Assembly (NCBI RefSeq): GCF_001676725.1
Contig: NZ_CP016172.1
Coordinates: 3,782,001-3,846,000, forward strand
Origin: Bordetella flabilis
GTDB lineage: Bacteria; Pseudomonadota; Gammaproteobacteria; Burkholderiales; Burkholderiaceae_B
Length of the DNA stretch: 64,000 nucleotides
Reading direction: 5' to 3'
Made by a program: the position numbers and the translations under genes. The notes below the pieces were generated by a model. The model saw nothing but the letters and a program-made list of their open reading frames with translations. It did not search any database and had not been told where the DNA came from. The first letter of the stretch is position 1. Every line of letters starts with the position of its first letter. Positions 19,327 to 29,234 of the stretch are shown here, one piece after another.

Positions 19327-19618
19327 GGCGATACCTTGGATGGGGAAAAAGTTATGGGGAGATGCGTGACGTTGGAAGAGGAAGCATCCGGCGCGACCGG
19401 TCTTCAGGGAAAACATGGATGGGTGCGCCGATACCGCTGGTATACAAATGGCGGCATCACTCTATCCCATTGTTCCGGCACGGTGATTTAGGGCATTCCC
19501 GGTGGCAAGTCAACCCGTAACGGCACTGCCCAGCCGGGGCGCCGGGCGCAGCAACGATATCGATACACGCAGCACCGCAGCATCTCGTCCCATCCGTTTG
19601 GTACAGCCAGGAGCTTAC
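19327..19618. promoter_or_regulatory. Divergent control region of serine hydrolase and ABC importer
   Basis: About 292 bp of non-coding sequence with an AT-richer stretch near 19430-19490. I found no confident promoter or operator. The importer gene has an AGGAG site at 19609-19613. Confidence 0.3.
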
Positions 19619-21238
19619 ATGGTTGATCGTCGCGCTGTTACCGTTGCACCGCTGTTGGCCCGCTCCGCCAGTTTGCGCTCCTGCGCTGGGGCCGCGTCGC
19701 GGCCACCCGGCGTGCAAGGGAGGTTCAGGGCCATGGCAGCCGGCCTGCTGGCCGCGGCGCTGGCCCTGTCGACGGTGCCCGCGTGGGCCGGCAAGAAGGA
19801 CGACACCCTGCGCATGGCGTATGACCAGGCGCCCGAGAGCGTAGATCCCTATTTCAACAACGTCCGCATCGGCGTGATCATCGCCGCCAATGTGTGGGAC
19901 ACCTTGCTGTATCGGGATCCGCTGACCAACGAGTACAAGGGCCAGTTGGCCGAAAGCTGGAAACAGATCGATGACAAGACGATCGAGTTCGAGCTGCGCA
20001 AGGGCATCAAGTTCCATAACGGCGAGCCCTTCGACGCGGACTCGGTCGTCTACACCCTGACGTTCGTGTCCGACCCCAAGAACAAGGCCACGACGCAGCA
20101 GAACGTACGCTGGATCGAGCGCGTCGAGAAAATCGACCCGTACAAGGTGCGCATCGTCACCAAGGAGCCGTTCCCAGCCGCCAAGGAATATCTGTCCACG
20201 ACCGTGGCCATCCATCCCGCCAGGTATTACAAGGAAGTCGGCCCCAGCGGAATGAACGCCAAGCCGGTGGGCACGGGGCCCTACAAGGTCGTCGACTACC
20301 AGCCCGGCAAGTCCATCACGCTGGAACGCAACGCCGATTACTTCAAGGCATCGCCGAAGACCCAGCCCAGGATCGGCAAAGTGGTGATCCGCTTTATCCC
20401 GGACCGCCAGACGCAGATGGCCGAAGTGATTTCCGGCCAGGAAGACCTGATCATGCATGTGCCGAAGGACCAGGCGGAGCAACTGGCCAGCATGCCGAAC
20501 CTGCAGGTCGTCAGCGGCAACACGATGCGTATCGTGTTCATGCAGATGAACATCCTGCCGAATACGCCCGCGCCGCAACTGAAGGACGAAAGGGTGCGCA
20601 AGGCCATCGCGCACGCCATCGACCGCGACGCCATCGTCAAGAATATCGTGGGCGGCGACGCGCGGATCCTGAACACGATCTGCACGCCCTCCCAGGTGGG
20701 CTGCACGGACAAGGGGGCGACGGTCTACAACTACGATCCCGCCCTGTCCAAGAAGCTGCTGGCCGAGGCGGGATACCCGAACGGGTTCGACATCGACATC
20801 GTCGCCTATCGCGAGCGCAACCAGACCGAAGCCATCATCAATTACCTGCGCGCGGTCGGGATCCGTGCCAAGCTGAATTTCCTGCAGTACGCCGCCATGC
20901 GCGACATGATCCGTGCCGGCAAGGCGGCGCTGACGCACCAGACGTGGGGCTCCAACCTCGTGAACGACGTGTCCGCATCCACGCCGGTGTACTTCGCCTT
21001 CGGGTCCGACGACGTCACGCACGATGCGAAGGTCAAGGAGTTGCTGGACCTGGGTGACCGCACCATAGACAGCGCCAAGCGTAACGAAGCCTACCGCCAG
21101 GCGCTCGACCTGATCGCACAACATGCCTATGCCGTGCCCTTGTGGTCGCTGCCGGTCTATTACGTCGCCAGCAATGAAGTCAGCTTCAGGCCCTACCCCG
21201 ACGAGCTGCTGCGGTTCTGGGAGATGAGCTGGAAATAG
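19619..21238 (+). CDS. Peptide-type ABC transporter substrate-binding protein (family 5)
   Basis: A 539-residue periplasmic solute-binding protein of the DppA/OppA/NikA family. The start at 19619 follows AGGAG. A long signal peptide has a hydrophobic core (AAGLLAAALALSTVPAWA) with likely cleavage after AWA. Family signatures are RMAYDQAPESVDPYFN, RKGIKFHNGEPFDADSVVYTL and GTGPYKVVDY. Four transport genes follow. The ligand (dipeptide, glutathione, opine or similar) cannot be read from sequence. Confidence 0.92.
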   Translation: MVDRRAVTVAPLLARSASLRSCAGAASRPPGVQGRFRAMAAGLLAAALALSTVPAWAGKKDDTLRMAYDQAPESVDPYFNNVRIGVIIAANVWDTLLYRDPLTNEYKGQLAESWKQIDDKTIEFELRKGIKFHNGEPFDADSVVYTLTFVSDPKNKATTQQNVRWIERVEKIDPYKVRIVTKEPFPAAKEYLSTTVAIHPARYYKEVGPSGMNAKPVGTGPYKVVDYQPGKSITLERNADYFKASPKTQPRIGKVVIRFIPDRQTQMAEVISGQEDLIMHVPKDQAEQLASMPNLQVVSGNTMRIVFMQMNILPNTPAPQLKDERVRKAIAHAIDRDAIVKNIVGGDARILNTICTPSQVGCTDKGATVYNYDPALSKKLLAEAGYPNGFDIDIVAYRERNQTEAIINYLRAVGIRAKLNFLQYAAMRDMIRAGKAALTHQTWGSNLVNDVSASTPVYFAFGSDDVTHDAKVKELLDLGDRTIDSAKRNEAYRQALDLIAQHAYAVPLWSLPVYYVASNEVSFRPYPDELLRFWEMSWK

Positions 21239-21254
21239 CGGCCAAGGTGACCCT

Positions 21255-22172
21255 ATGCTCGGATTCACGATCAGAAGGCTGGGCCTGGCCATACTGGTGG
21301 CCCTGACCGTCTCCGTCCTGGCCTTCATGCTGCTGCACCTGTCCGGCGATCCGGCCATCGCGCTGGCCGGGGAAGGCGCGCGGCAGGCGGACATCGACAT
21401 GATACGCAAGGCCTACGGCCTGGACCGCCCCGTCGTCGTCCAGTACGCCGACTGGCTGTGGTCCATCGTGCGTGGCCATTTCGGGACCTCGGTGTACTTC
21501 AAGACGGACGCCGGCCCGCTTATCCTGTCCAAGCTCAAGACCACCCTGATGCTGGGTGTGTGTTCCCTGGGCGTCGCGCTGCTTATCTCGGTCCCTTTCG
21601 GCGTGCTCGCGGCGCTCTACAAACACAGTATCGTCGACCGCATCTGCCTGGCGGTGGCGGTACTGGGCCAGGCACTGCCGAACTTCTTCTTCGCCTTGCT
21701 GCTGATCATGCTGTTCTCGATCAGCCTGCGCGTGCTCCCGGTTTCCGGCAGCGGTACCTGGAAGCACCTGGTCATGCCATCCATCGCGCTGGGGTATTAC
21801 GTCGCCCCCGCCTTCATGCGCCTCATCCGCGCCGGCATGATCGAAGTCCTGGAGGCCGACTACATCCGCACCGCACGCGCCAAGGGCCTGCCGGCCAGCA
21901 AGGTCATCTTCAAGCACGCGCTGCGCAACGCGATCGTTCCGGTGGTCGCGCTGGCGGCCGTGCAACTGGGTTTCCTGCTCGGCGGTTCCGTTGTCATCGA
22001 GACCATCTTCGCGCTCGACGGCCTGGGCTATCTGGCTTACCAGAGCATCACGTTCAAGGACTATCCCGTCATGCAGCTCATCGTCCTGCTGCTGTCCGTG
22101 ATCTATGTATTGCTGACGCTGGCGGCCGACATCGCCAACGCCTGGCTCGACCCCCGCATACGGGTGTCCTGA
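21255..22172 (+). CDS. ABC transporter permease (DppB type)
   Basis: A 305-residue inner-membrane permease with about six transmembrane helices: MLGFTIRRLGLAILVALTVS at the N-terminus, then a LSGDPA loop, the conserved YVAPAFMRLIRAGMIEVLE segment and the EAA loop DYIRTARAKGLPASKVIFKHALRNA. It is 16 bp after the binding-protein gene and 8 bp before the next permease start, so part of one operon. Confidence 0.95.
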   Translation: MLGFTIRRLGLAILVALTVSVLAFMLLHLSGDPAIALAGEGARQADIDMIRKAYGLDRPVVVQYADWLWSIVRGHFGTSVYFKTDAGPLILSKLKTTLMLGVCSLGVALLISVPFGVLAALYKHSIVDRICLAVAVLGQALPNFFFALLLIMLFSISLRVLPVSGSGTWKHLVMPSIALGYYVAPAFMRLIRAGMIEVLEADYIRTARAKGLPASKVIFKHALRNAIVPVVALAAVQLGFLLGGSVVIETIFALDGLGYLAYQSITFKDYPVMQLIVLLLSVIYVLLTLAADIANAWLDPRIRVS

Positions 22173-22180
22173 GGATGGTC

Positions 22181-23095
22181 ATGCGCACCCTGCCCACCCT
22201 GCCCGCCGTGGCGGAGGTTCCCCCGGTCGCCGCGGCGGTCGCCCCCGCGCCTTTGCGGTGGCGCAGGCTGCGTCGCAATACGGCCCTCCTGCTGGGGGGC
22301 GGCATCCTGCTACTCATCGTCCTGGTCGCGCTTTTCGCGCCATGGCTGTCTCCGCACGATCCCTATGCGCAGAACCTGGCAGCGCGCTCCGTGCCGCCGG
22401 TGTGGTATCCCAAGGGCTCCTGGGCGCATCCCTTCGGCACCGACCCGCTGGGGCGCGACTACCTGTCGCGCCTGTTCTATGGCGCACGCATCTCCTTGCT
22501 GATCGGGGTGTCTGTCGCCGCCATATCGGGCTTGATCGGCACGACCCTGGGCATGGCGGCCGGCTACTTCGGCGGCAAGGTGGACATGGCCGTGTCCTTC
22601 CTGGTCTCGACGCGTCTGTCGATGCCGGTCATCCTGGTGGCGCTGGCCACCGTCGCCATTCTGGGCGGTTCGCTGTGGGTGGTGATCGGGGTGCTGGGCC
22701 TGCTCAAGTGGGACCGCTTCGCCGTCGTCATGCGCAGCGCCACGCAGCAGGTCCGCGCGCTCGAATACGTAGCCGCGGCGCAGGCCGCGGGAGCCTCCAC
22801 GTGGCGCATCGTGCGCGGCGAAGTGCTGCCCAATGTGGTTCCGCACCTGATCGTCATCGCGACGCTCGAAGCCGCCAGCGCCATCCTCCTGGAAGCGGCG
22901 CTGTCCTTCCTGGGACTGGGCGTGCAGCCCCCCACGCCATCGTGGGGACTGATGATCTCGGAAGCCAAGGCCTATATGTTCTTCTCCTTCTGGCTGATCG
23001 CCATCCCCGGCACGGCGCTGGCGGTGCTGATCTTCGCCATCAACCTCGCCGGCGACGGCCTGCACCAGTTGCTGACTCCCGGGGACAGGACCTGA
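22181..23095 (+). CDS. ABC transporter permease (DppC type)
   Basis: A 304-residue inner-membrane permease pairing with the upstream DppB-type subunit. It has a cytoplasmic arginine-rich N-terminus, a first helix (ALLLGGGILLLIVLVALFAPWL), the FGTDPLGRDYLSRLFYGARISL motif typical of DppC/OppC, and the EAA loop YVAAAQAAGASTWRIVRGEVLPN. I chose the ATG at 22181 because GAGG at 22171-22174 is correctly spaced; an ATG at 22175 is an alternative. Confidence 0.94.
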   Translation: MRTLPTLPAVAEVPPVAAAVAPAPLRWRRLRRNTALLLGGGILLLIVLVALFAPWLSPHDPYAQNLAARSVPPVWYPKGSWAHPFGTDPLGRDYLSRLFYGARISLLIGVSVAAISGLIGTTLGMAAGYFGGKVDMAVSFLVSTRLSMPVILVALATVAILGGSLWVVIGVLGLLKWDRFAVVMRSATQQVRALEYVAAAQAAGASTWRIVRGEVLPNVVPHLIVIATLEAASAILLEAALSFLGLGVQPPTPSWGLMISEAKAYMFFSFWLIAIPGTALAVLIFAINLAGDGLHQLLTPGDRT

Positions 23096-23097
23096 GC

Positions 23098-24090
23098 ATG
23101 CGCGCGGACGATGTGGTTCTGGACGTACAAGGCCTGCACGTGGATATCGATACCCCGCGCGGTCCGCTGCACGCGGTGCGCGATGTTTCGTTCCAGGTCG
23201 CCCGCGGCGAAACGCTGTGCATCGTGGGTGAATCCGGTTGCGGCAAGTCCATGACTTCGCTTGCCATCATGGGCCTGCTGCCCAAGGCCGCCAGGCGCCG
23301 CGCGCGCCGGCTCGCCGTACTGGGCCAGGACATCGCCTCCCTGCGCGGCAATCAGGTGAACGCACTGCGCGGCGACAAGATGGCGATGATCTTCCAGGAG
23401 CCGATGACTGCGCTCAATCCCGCCTACACCATCGGCGACCAGTTGACGGAGCACTACGTGTACCATCGCCGCGCCACGCAGGCACAGGCGCGCGATCGGG
23501 CCGTGGCGTTGCTGGACAAGGTCGGCATCGCTTCGGCGGGACAACGCCTGGGCCAGTACCCGCACCAGTTATCCGGCGGACTGCGCCAGCGCGTCATGAT
23601 CGCCATGGCCTTGATGTGCGGGCCGGAGCTGCTGATCGCGGACGAACCCAGCACCGCCCTGGACGTGACCATCCAGGCGCAGATCCTGCGTCTGCTGGCC
23701 GACCTGCAAGCCGAACTGGGCATCGCCATGGTGCTGATCACCCACGACCTCGGCGTGGTCGCGCGCATCGCCCGCAAGGTGGCGGTGATGTACGCCGGCC
23801 AGATCGTGGAGGAAGGCGCCGTCGACGCGATTTTCCGCGCCCCGCGCCATCCTTATACGCAGGGCCTGCTGGACTGTATTCCGGTGCCCGGGCGCACGGC
23901 GCCGGGACAGCACCTGGGGACAATTCCGGGCGTCGTGCCAGCCTTGCTCGGCGACCTCCATGGCTGCGCCTTCCGCGACCGCTGCCCCCATGCCCAGGCC
24001 ATTTGCGCCGAATCCATACCGGTCCATCGAGACGAACAGCAGGCATGGCGTTGCATCCGAACGACCGAAGGAGCTTACGCATCGCCATGA
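23098..24090 (+). CDS. ABC transporter ATP-binding protein (DppD type)
   Basis: A 330-residue ATPase. The Walker A motif is GESGCGKS, the signature is LSGGLRQRV, Walker B is [13 protein letters not shown], and the switch histidine is in LITHDLGVV. The C-terminal oligopeptide-transporter domain contains four cysteines ([14 protein letters not shown] and WRC) that in DppD/OppD relatives bind an iron-sulfur cluster. The start lies 2 bases after the upstream stop, so translation is coupled. Confidence 0.95.
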   Translation: MRADDVVLDVQGLHVDIDTPRGPLHAVRDVSFQVARGETLCIVGESGCGKSMTSLAIMGLLPKAARRRARRLAVLGQDIASLRGNQVNALRGDKMAMIFQEPMTALNPAYTIGDQLTEHYVYHRRATQAQARDRAVALLDKVGIASAGQRLGQYPHQLSGGLRQRVMIAMALMCGPELLIADEPSTALDVTIQAQILRLLADLQAELGIAMVLITHDLGVVARIARKVAVMYAGQIVEEGAVDAIFRAPRHPYTQGLLDCIPVPGRTAPGQHLGTIPGVVPALLGDLHGCAFRDRCPHAQAICAESIPVHRDEQQAWRCIRTTEGAYASP

Positions 24091-25046
24091 CGCCCCTCAT
24101 CCAGGCCCAGGCCGTTACGCGCAGCTATTCCGTCAACGCGGGCCTGTTCCGGCCCAAACGCACCTTGCAAGCTGTCAACGGCGTCGATCTTGCCGTCCAC
24201 CGCGGCGGCGTTCTGGGCATTGTGGGGGAGTCCGGCTGCGGCAAGTCGACGCTCGCCCGCATGCTGCTGGGATTGATCCCGCCTACCCAAGGGACGATCA
24301 CGATGGACGGCACCGATATTTCGCAGATGCCGCGCCGCAAACTGGCACGCCGCGTACAGCCGGTTTTCCAGGACCCGTACTCGTCCTTGAACCCCCGGCG
24401 CTCCATCGCCTCCATCGTATCGCTGCCCCTGGAGGTGCATGGGATCGACAACCCCGGACAACGCAAGGCCATCGACATGCTGGAGCGTGTCGGCTTGCCG
24501 GCTCGCCTGGCGAACAACACCCCGGGGCAGTTGTCGGGCGGACAACGCCAGCGCGTCGCCATCGCGCGCGCGCTGGTCATGAATCCGGAAGTGGTGATCT
24601 GTGACGAGCCGACGTCGGCGCTGGATGTCTCGGTGCAGGCGCAGATCATGAACCTCCTGATGGATCTGCGCCGCGAGTTCAACCTGACCTACGTGTTCAT
24701 CAGCCACAACCTGGCGGTGGTAGAACATATCGCCACCGAAGTCGCAGTGATGTATCTGGGCCGGATCGTGGAGGCCGGCCCCGCCGCGGAGGTCTTTCGG
24801 CGGCCGCGCCACCCGTATACACAGGCCCTGCTCGCGTCGGTGCTGACGCCTGAGCCGGGCCTGGGGATTCCCGACATGGGCCTGGGCTTGTCCTTCCCCG
24901 ATCCGGTGAATCCACCGTCCGGCTGCCCCTTCCACCCTCGCTGCAGCCATGCCATGCCGGTATGCGCCACGCGCCGGCCCGCGCTGCTGCCGCGCGAACA
25001 GGCTCTTGTCGCCTGCCACCTGTATGACGAACCCGCGCAACAGTGA
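24087..25046 (+). CDS. ABC transporter ATP-binding protein (DppF type)
   Basis: A 319-residue ATPase, the second nucleotide-binding subunit. Motifs are Walker [10 protein letters not shown]-loop VFQDPYSSLNPR, signature LSGGQRQR, and Walker B VVICDEPTSALD. The C-terminal domain has cysteines in CPFHPRCSHAMPVC and CHLY. The ATGA overlap with the DppD-type stop shows translational coupling. No clear terminator was seen in the 49 bp before the convergent ptsI. Confidence 0.95.
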   Translation: MTPLIQAQAVTRSYSVNAGLFRPKRTLQAVNGVDLAVHRGGVLGIVGESGCGKSTLARMLLGLIPPTQGTITMDGTDISQMPRRKLARRVQPVFQDPYSSLNPRRSIASIVSLPLEVHGIDNPGQRKAIDMLERVGLPARLANNTPGQLSGGQRQRVAIARALVMNPEVVICDEPTSALDVSVQAQIMNLLMDLRREFNLTYVFISHNLAVVEHIATEVAVMYLGRIVEAGPAAEVFRRPRHPYTQALLASVLTPEPGLGIPDMGLGLSFPDPVNPPSGCPFHPRCSHAMPVCATRRPALLPREQALVACHLYDEPAQQ

Positions 25047-25095
25047 CGGGGCGCGCCATGCGGCCACCGTGTCGCCGGGACCGGCGGACGAGGGG

Positions 25096-26922
25096 TCAGG
25101 ACTGCTGCAGCGAAATAAGATCGACGGGCAGCGCGCGATTCAAGACGGCCGCGACCTTCACCCGAAGCGCATTCGAATGGGCACGGCGCACTTCGCGCTT
25201 GACGTCCAGGAGTTGCTGCGGGTGCATGGAGAATTCGGTCAGGCCCAGTCCGAGCAGCAGGCGGGTAAGCGTGGCATCGCCCGCCATCTCGCCGCAAACC
25301 GCGACCGGCTTGCCGGCCCGTTCGCCAGCATTGATGGTGTTGGCGACCAGGCGCAACACCGCGGGATGCAGCGGGTCGTACAAGGGAGCCACCTGCGCGT
25401 CGCCCCGGTCGATGGCCAGCGTGTACTGGATCAGGTCGTTCGTGCCTATGGACAGGAAGTCCAGCGCCTGCGCGAAGGGCTCGATGGCGATGGCGATGGC
25501 GGGTATCTCCACCATGGCGCCGAGTTCGATATGCGCGGCATACGGCTGCCCGCGGGCGTCGAGCTCGCGGCGCGCCGCGTCCAGTGCCAGGCGCGTGGCG
25601 GCGACCTCGTGCATGTGCGCGATCATGGGGATCAGCACCCGCACCGGTCCGTGCGCGGACGCCCTCAGGATCGCCCGCAACTGCGTACCGAACATCTCCG
25701 GCCGCGCCAGGCAATAGCGGATGGCGCGCTGCCCCAGCGCCGGATTGGTCGCCACGGTGGCTTCGCCGTCCAGCGTCTTGTCGGCCCCGATGTCCAGGGT
25801 CCGGATGGTGACAGGCCTGCCGGCCATGACTTTCACCACCGCGGAATAGGCCAGGTACTGCTCTTCTTCGCCAGGCAGGTCCGGGCGGCCCATGAACAGG
25901 AATTCGCTGCGGAACAGGCCGATGCCTTGCGCTCCCGCGGCCAGCGCCAGTTCGGCTTCGTCGGGCAGCTCGATGTTCGCGTGCATGACGATGCCGATGC
26001 CGTCCAGCGTGATCGCCGGCTCGTCGCGCAGCAGCGCCAGCTCCGCGCGCTCGTCTGCATAGGCGCGCTGGCGTTGCCGGTACTCTTCGAGGATGGCCGG
26101 CGAGGGATTGACGATGACCGCGCCGGCGCCACCGTCGACCACCAGCATGTCGCCGTCGCGCACCAGCTCGCGCACATTGCCCAGCGCCACCACGGCGGGC
26201 ACGCCCATGCTGCGCGCCACGATGGCGGTATGGGAAGTGGCGCCGCCCAGGTCCGTGACGAAGGCGAGGAAACGCCCGCCACGCAAGCGCAGCATGTCGG
26301 CGGGCGAAATATCGTGCGCCACCACGACCAGCGGATCGTCGCCGTCCACCCGGCTGGCGTCAGGAATACCTGATGTCCCCACCAGCACGTGGAGCACCCG
26401 TTCGATCACCTGGCGCACATCCGCGCCGCGTTCGCGCAGATACTCGTCCTCCATGGCCTCGAACTGCTCGCCCAGGATCTGGCCTTGCATGGTCAACGCC
26501 CATTCGGCGTTGTAGTGGCGTTCCGTAATGAGCGCCAGCGCCTGTTCGGCAAGCAGCGGATCGGCCAGCAACAGGCCATGCACGTTCAGCATGGCGCCCA
26601 GCTCGCGCGGCGCATCGTCCGGCAGCGTATCGGCCATCTGCAGCAGATCGTCGCGGGCGGCCTGCAACGCCGCGGAAAGCCTGTCACGCTCGGCCTGGAC
26701 GTCGTCCGGTGAAATCCGATAGTGCGCCACTTCCAGCGCCGCGGCGCCCATGACGACGGCCCGGCCGATGGCATAGCCACGCGCCACGCCCTGCCCATAC
26801 AGGCAGATCACGGCATTGGCAGGGCTGCCCGCAGGAACGCGCTCGGCGACAGCAGCACCACTGGCCCCCGCGCGCGCGGGCCTGGGCTTGGCCTGCGCGG
26901 GAAGCGGCTTATTCGTGCTCAC
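25096..26922 (-). CDS. ptsI: PTS enzyme I (phosphoenolpyruvate-protein phosphotransferase)
   Basis: Enzyme I takes phosphate from phosphoenolpyruvate and passes it to HPr. The phosphorylated histidine lies in GGATSHTAIVARSMGVPAVVAL. Signatures of the C-terminal PEP-binding barrel are present (LFRSEFLFMGR, SIGTNDLIQYTLAIDRGD, CGEMAGD). The start is uncertain. GTG at 26922 overlaps the ptsH end by 14 bases and gives 608 residues; GTG at 26811 gives 571, near the E. coli length of 575, and drops an alanine- and arginine-rich leader. There is no sugar permease nearby, so the role is regulatory. Confidence 0.95.
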   Translation of the reverse strand: MSTNKPLPAQAKPRPARAGASGAAVAERVPAGSPANAVICLYGQGVARGYAIGRAVVMGAAALEVAHYRISPDDVQAERDRLSAALQAARDDLLQMADTLPDDAPRELGAMLNVHGLLLADPLLAEQALALITERHYNAEWALTMQGQILGEQFEAMEDEYLRERGADVRQVIERVLHVLVGTSGIPDASRVDGDDPLVVVAHDISPADMLRLRGGRFLAFVTDLGGATSHTAIVARSMGVPAVVALGNVRELVRDGDMLVVDGGAGAVIVNPSPAILEEYRQRQRAYADERAELALLRDEPAITLDGIGIVMHANIELPDEAELALAAGAQGIGLFRSEFLFMGRPDLPGEEEQYLAYSAVVKVMAGRPVTIRTLDIGADKTLDGEATVATNPALGQRAIRYCLARPEMFGTQLRAILRASAHGPVRVLIPMIAHMHEVAATRLALDAARRELDARGQPYAAHIELGAMVEIPAIAIAIEPFAQALDFLSIGTNDLIQYTLAIDRGDAQVAPLYDPLHPAVLRLVANTINAGERAGKPVAVCGEMAGDATLTRLLLGLGLTEFSMHPQQLLDVKREVRRAHSNALRVKVAAVLNRALPVDLISLQQS

Positions 26923-27178
26923 CAAATTTGCTGTCGAACAGGGATTCGATTTCCTTCAGCGCGCTCTCGGCGTCCGGACCGGAAGCATCCAGCTTTACCG
27001 TGACGCCCATGCCCGCCGCCAGCATCATGACGCCCATGATGCTTTTGGCGTTCACGCGTTGCGCGCCGCGCGAGATATAGATATCGCTATTGAATTTGCT
27101 GGCCAGCTGGGTGAGCTTGGCTGCGGCACGCGCGTGCAGACCGAGTTTATTGCTGATCGTGATTTCGGTATTAGGCAT
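26909..27178 (-). CDS. ptsH: HPr phosphocarrier protein
   Basis: An 89-residue HPr-family protein that relays phosphate from enzyme I to EIIA. His15 (NKLGLHARAAAKL) is the active site, and Ser46 with the KSIMGVMMLAA context matches the HPr-kinase site used in many beta-proteobacteria. It lies between the EIIA and ptsI genes in one operon, with the ptsI start overlapping its end. Confidence 0.96.
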   Translation of the reverse strand: MPNTEITISNKLGLHARAAAKLTQLASKFNSDIYISRGAQRVNAKSIMGVMMLAAGMGVTVKLDASGPDAESALKEIESLFDSKFGEHE

Positions 27179-27250
27179 AAGGGAGGTCAGGCGCGGAACC
27201 GCTGGCGATGAAGGTGAAAGACCAGATGACATCATAGGATAAATTTGCCA

Positions 27251-27649
27251 TTAGTCCACGCGCAACACGCCCTGTACACCTCCTGCCAAGGCCTTTTCCC
27301 GCGTCTCGACCAGCGGCAGGTTGCGGTAGGTCAGCGCGCGCAACAACATGGGGGTGTTCAGCCCGGCAAGCACCGCGCACTGCACCCCTTGAGCCTGCGC
27401 TTCGATCACCGCACGCTTGGCGATGTTCGCCGGCGTGGCGCCGACCAGGTCGGTCAGCACGAGCACGCCATTGCCGTCCTGCCCCAGACGCAGGATATCC
27501 GCCACCACGCCGGGCGTTTTCTCCTCCGGCATATCGGCGGCCAGGATATCGTGCACGGCCACCTCCTTGACGTTGCCCATTACGTGGCCGGCGCAATCCA
27601 TCATCGCGGCGCCCAGCGGGGTATGAACGACAATGACGATGCCTGTCAT
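27251..27649 (-). CDS. PTS mannose-family EIIA component
   Basis: A 132-residue EIIA of the mannose family; His9 (IVIVVHTPLG) is the predicted phosphorylation site. Other family marks are VLVLTDLVGATPANIA and NTPMLLRALTYR. It stands alone without EIIB or EIIC domains, so like the other PTS proteins here it probably phosphorylates or binds regulatory targets. The start at 27649 is 10 bp after the gshB stop. Confidence 0.92.
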   Translation of the reverse strand: MTGIVIVVHTPLGAAMMDCAGHVMGNVKEVAVHDILAADMPEEKTPGVVADILRLGQDGNGVLVLTDLVGATPANIAKRAVIEAQAQGVQCAVLAGLNTPMLLRALTYRNLPLVETREKALAGGVQGVLRVD

Positions 27650-27659
27650 AGGGGTCCGC

Positions 27660-28619
27660 TTACGCGGCCACCGCGCGTTCCAGCGCCTGAACGAACATGC
27701 CGGGCACATCGAAGCCGGTCTGCTCCGTGATCTCGACGAAGCAGGTCGGGCTGGTCACATTGACCTCGGTCACGTAGTCGCCGATGACGTCCAGACCGAC
27801 CAACAGAAGGCCCCGTTCCGCAAGGCGCGGACCGATCGCCGCTGCGAGCTGTCGATCGCGGTCGGACAATGGTTGCGCCACGCCTCTACCGCCCGCCGCC
27901 AGGTTGCCGCGCGTTTCACCCGCAAGCGGGATACGCGCCAGTGCATAGGGAACGGCCTCGCCGCCGATCAGCAGGATACGCTTGTCGCCCTTGACGATGT
28001 CGGGGATATAACGCTGGGCCATGATGGTGCGCGTGCCGTCGTACGTCAGCGTTTCCAGAATGGCATTCAGGTTCGGCTCTTCCTGGCGCAGGCGGAAGAT
28101 TCCGGTCCCGCCCATGCCATCCAGCGGCTTGACGATCACGTCGTGGTGACGTGCGTGGAAAGCCTTGATGCGCGCCATGTCGCGCGTCACGAGCGTGGGC
28201 GCCGTGAATTCGCTGAACTCGGTGATGGCGAGCTTTTCAGGGTGGTTGCGGATGGCGCCGCCATGGTTATAGACCCTGGCGCCTTGCGCCTGCCCGTATT
28301 CGAGCAGATGCGTGGCGTAGACGTATTCCATGTCGAAAGGAGGGTCCTTGCGCATCAAGACCGCGCCCAGGGCGGACAACGGTTGCTCCACCGCGTCGCC
28401 GGTTTCCTGCCACCATGCATGGCCATGCAGGTCCGCGTCCGGCACCAGCGAAACCGGCGTGGATTTCACCCGTACCTGGCCTTCCTCGATATAGAGATCG
28501 CCCTGGAGCGCTACGCTGAGGCTGTGGCCCCGCGCCACCAGCGCACGCATCATGGCAACAGAACTGTCCTTGTACGCCTTCAACAGCGGCAAGGGATCGA
28601 TAATGAAAAGCACATGCAT
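27660..28619 (-). CDS. gshB: Glutathione synthetase
   Basis: A 319-residue ATP-grasp ligase joining gamma-glutamylcysteine and glycine. The N-terminus MHVLFIIDPLPLLKAYKDSS and the motifs VYNHGGAIRNHPEKL, VKPLDGMGGTGIFRL and EVNVTSPT are diagnostic. It precedes the EIIA gene and follows infC after 66 bp on the same strand, an arrangement in which the usual infC neighbour rpmI is missing. Confidence 0.96.
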   Translation of the reverse strand: MHVLFIIDPLPLLKAYKDSSVAMMRALVARGHSLSVALQGDLYIEEGQVRVKSTPVSLVPDADLHGHAWWQETGDAVEQPLSALGAVLMRKDPPFDMEYVYATHLLEYGQAQGARVYNHGGAIRNHPEKLAITEFSEFTAPTLVTRDMARIKAFHARHHDVIVKPLDGMGGTGIFRLRQEEPNLNAILETLTYDGTRTIMAQRYIPDIVKGDKRILLIGGEAVPYALARIPLAGETRGNLAAGGRGVAQPLSDRDRQLAAAIGPRLAERGLLLVGLDVIGDYVTEVNVTSPTCFVEITEQTGFDVPGMFVQALERAVAA

Positions 28620-28685
28620 TGCGACACCCGGAACGTGCGCCGCCCTCCTTGCGGAGGGCGGCGGATTGACGGCGACGAAAAAGCC

Positions 28686-29234
28686 TCAGGCCCCTGTCGC
28701 CTCTTTGCCCGGCGTCGCCTTCTTGCGCGGCGCCAACACCATGATCATCTGACGGCCTTCGAGCTTCGGCATCGATTCGACCAACGCCAATTCCGTCAAG
28801 TCGTCGCGCACCCGCTCAAGCACCCGCATACCCAATTCCTGGTGCGCCATTTCGCGGCCACGGAAACGCAGCGTCACTTTCGCCTTGTCGCCTTCTTCCA
28901 GGAAGCGCCGCAGATTGCGCAGCTTGACCTGATAGTCGCCCTCGTCGGTCGCCGGCCGGAACTTCACTTCCTTGACCTGGATGACCTTCTGCTTGGAACG
29001 AGCTTCGGCCTGGCGCTTCTGTTCCTGGTACTTGAACTTGCCGTAGTCCATCAGGCGGCAGACCGGCGGCTCGGCATTGGGCGCGATTTCCACCAGGTCG
29101 ACGTCGCTTTGCTCCGCCAGGCGGAAAGCGTCGGCAATCTTCACGATGCCCAGTTGCTCTCCGTCCAGACCTATCAGACGCACCTCGGGAACACGAATTT
29201 CACCGTTGATGCGGTTGGCTTTTTCAGTGGCGAT
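28686..29234 (-). CDS. infC: Translation initiation factor IF-3, starting at AUC
   Basis: IF-3 keeps ribosomal subunits apart and proof-reads start codons. The reading frame gives 182 residues from an ATC at 29232-29234 ([22 protein letters not shown]), close to E. coli IF-3. No in-frame ATG, GTG or TTG exists between the TAGGAG ribosome-binding site (8 bases upstream) and a GTG at 29183, which would delete the conserved [13 protein letters not shown]. coli infC uses AUU for autoregulation, so a rare AUC start fits the same control. thrS lies 20 bp upstream. Confidence 0.93.
   Translation of the reverse strand: MATEKANRINGEIRVPEVRLIGLDGEQLGIVKIADAFRLAEQSDVDLVEIAPNAEPPVCRLMDYGKFKYQEQKRQAEARSKQKVIQVKEVKFRPATDEGDYQVKLRNLRRFLEEGDKAKVTLRFRGREMAHQELGMRVLERVRDDLTELALVESMPKLEGRQMIMVLAPRKKATPGKEATGA

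Noticed and set aside
19457..21409. A 650-codon minus-strand frame across the binding-protein gene
   Set aside because: Shadow of the plus-strand family-5 binding protein, with no domain of its own.
29183..29185. GTG as the start of infC
   Set aside because: It would remove the conserved N-terminal helix; the upstream ATC has a correctly spaced ribosome-binding site.
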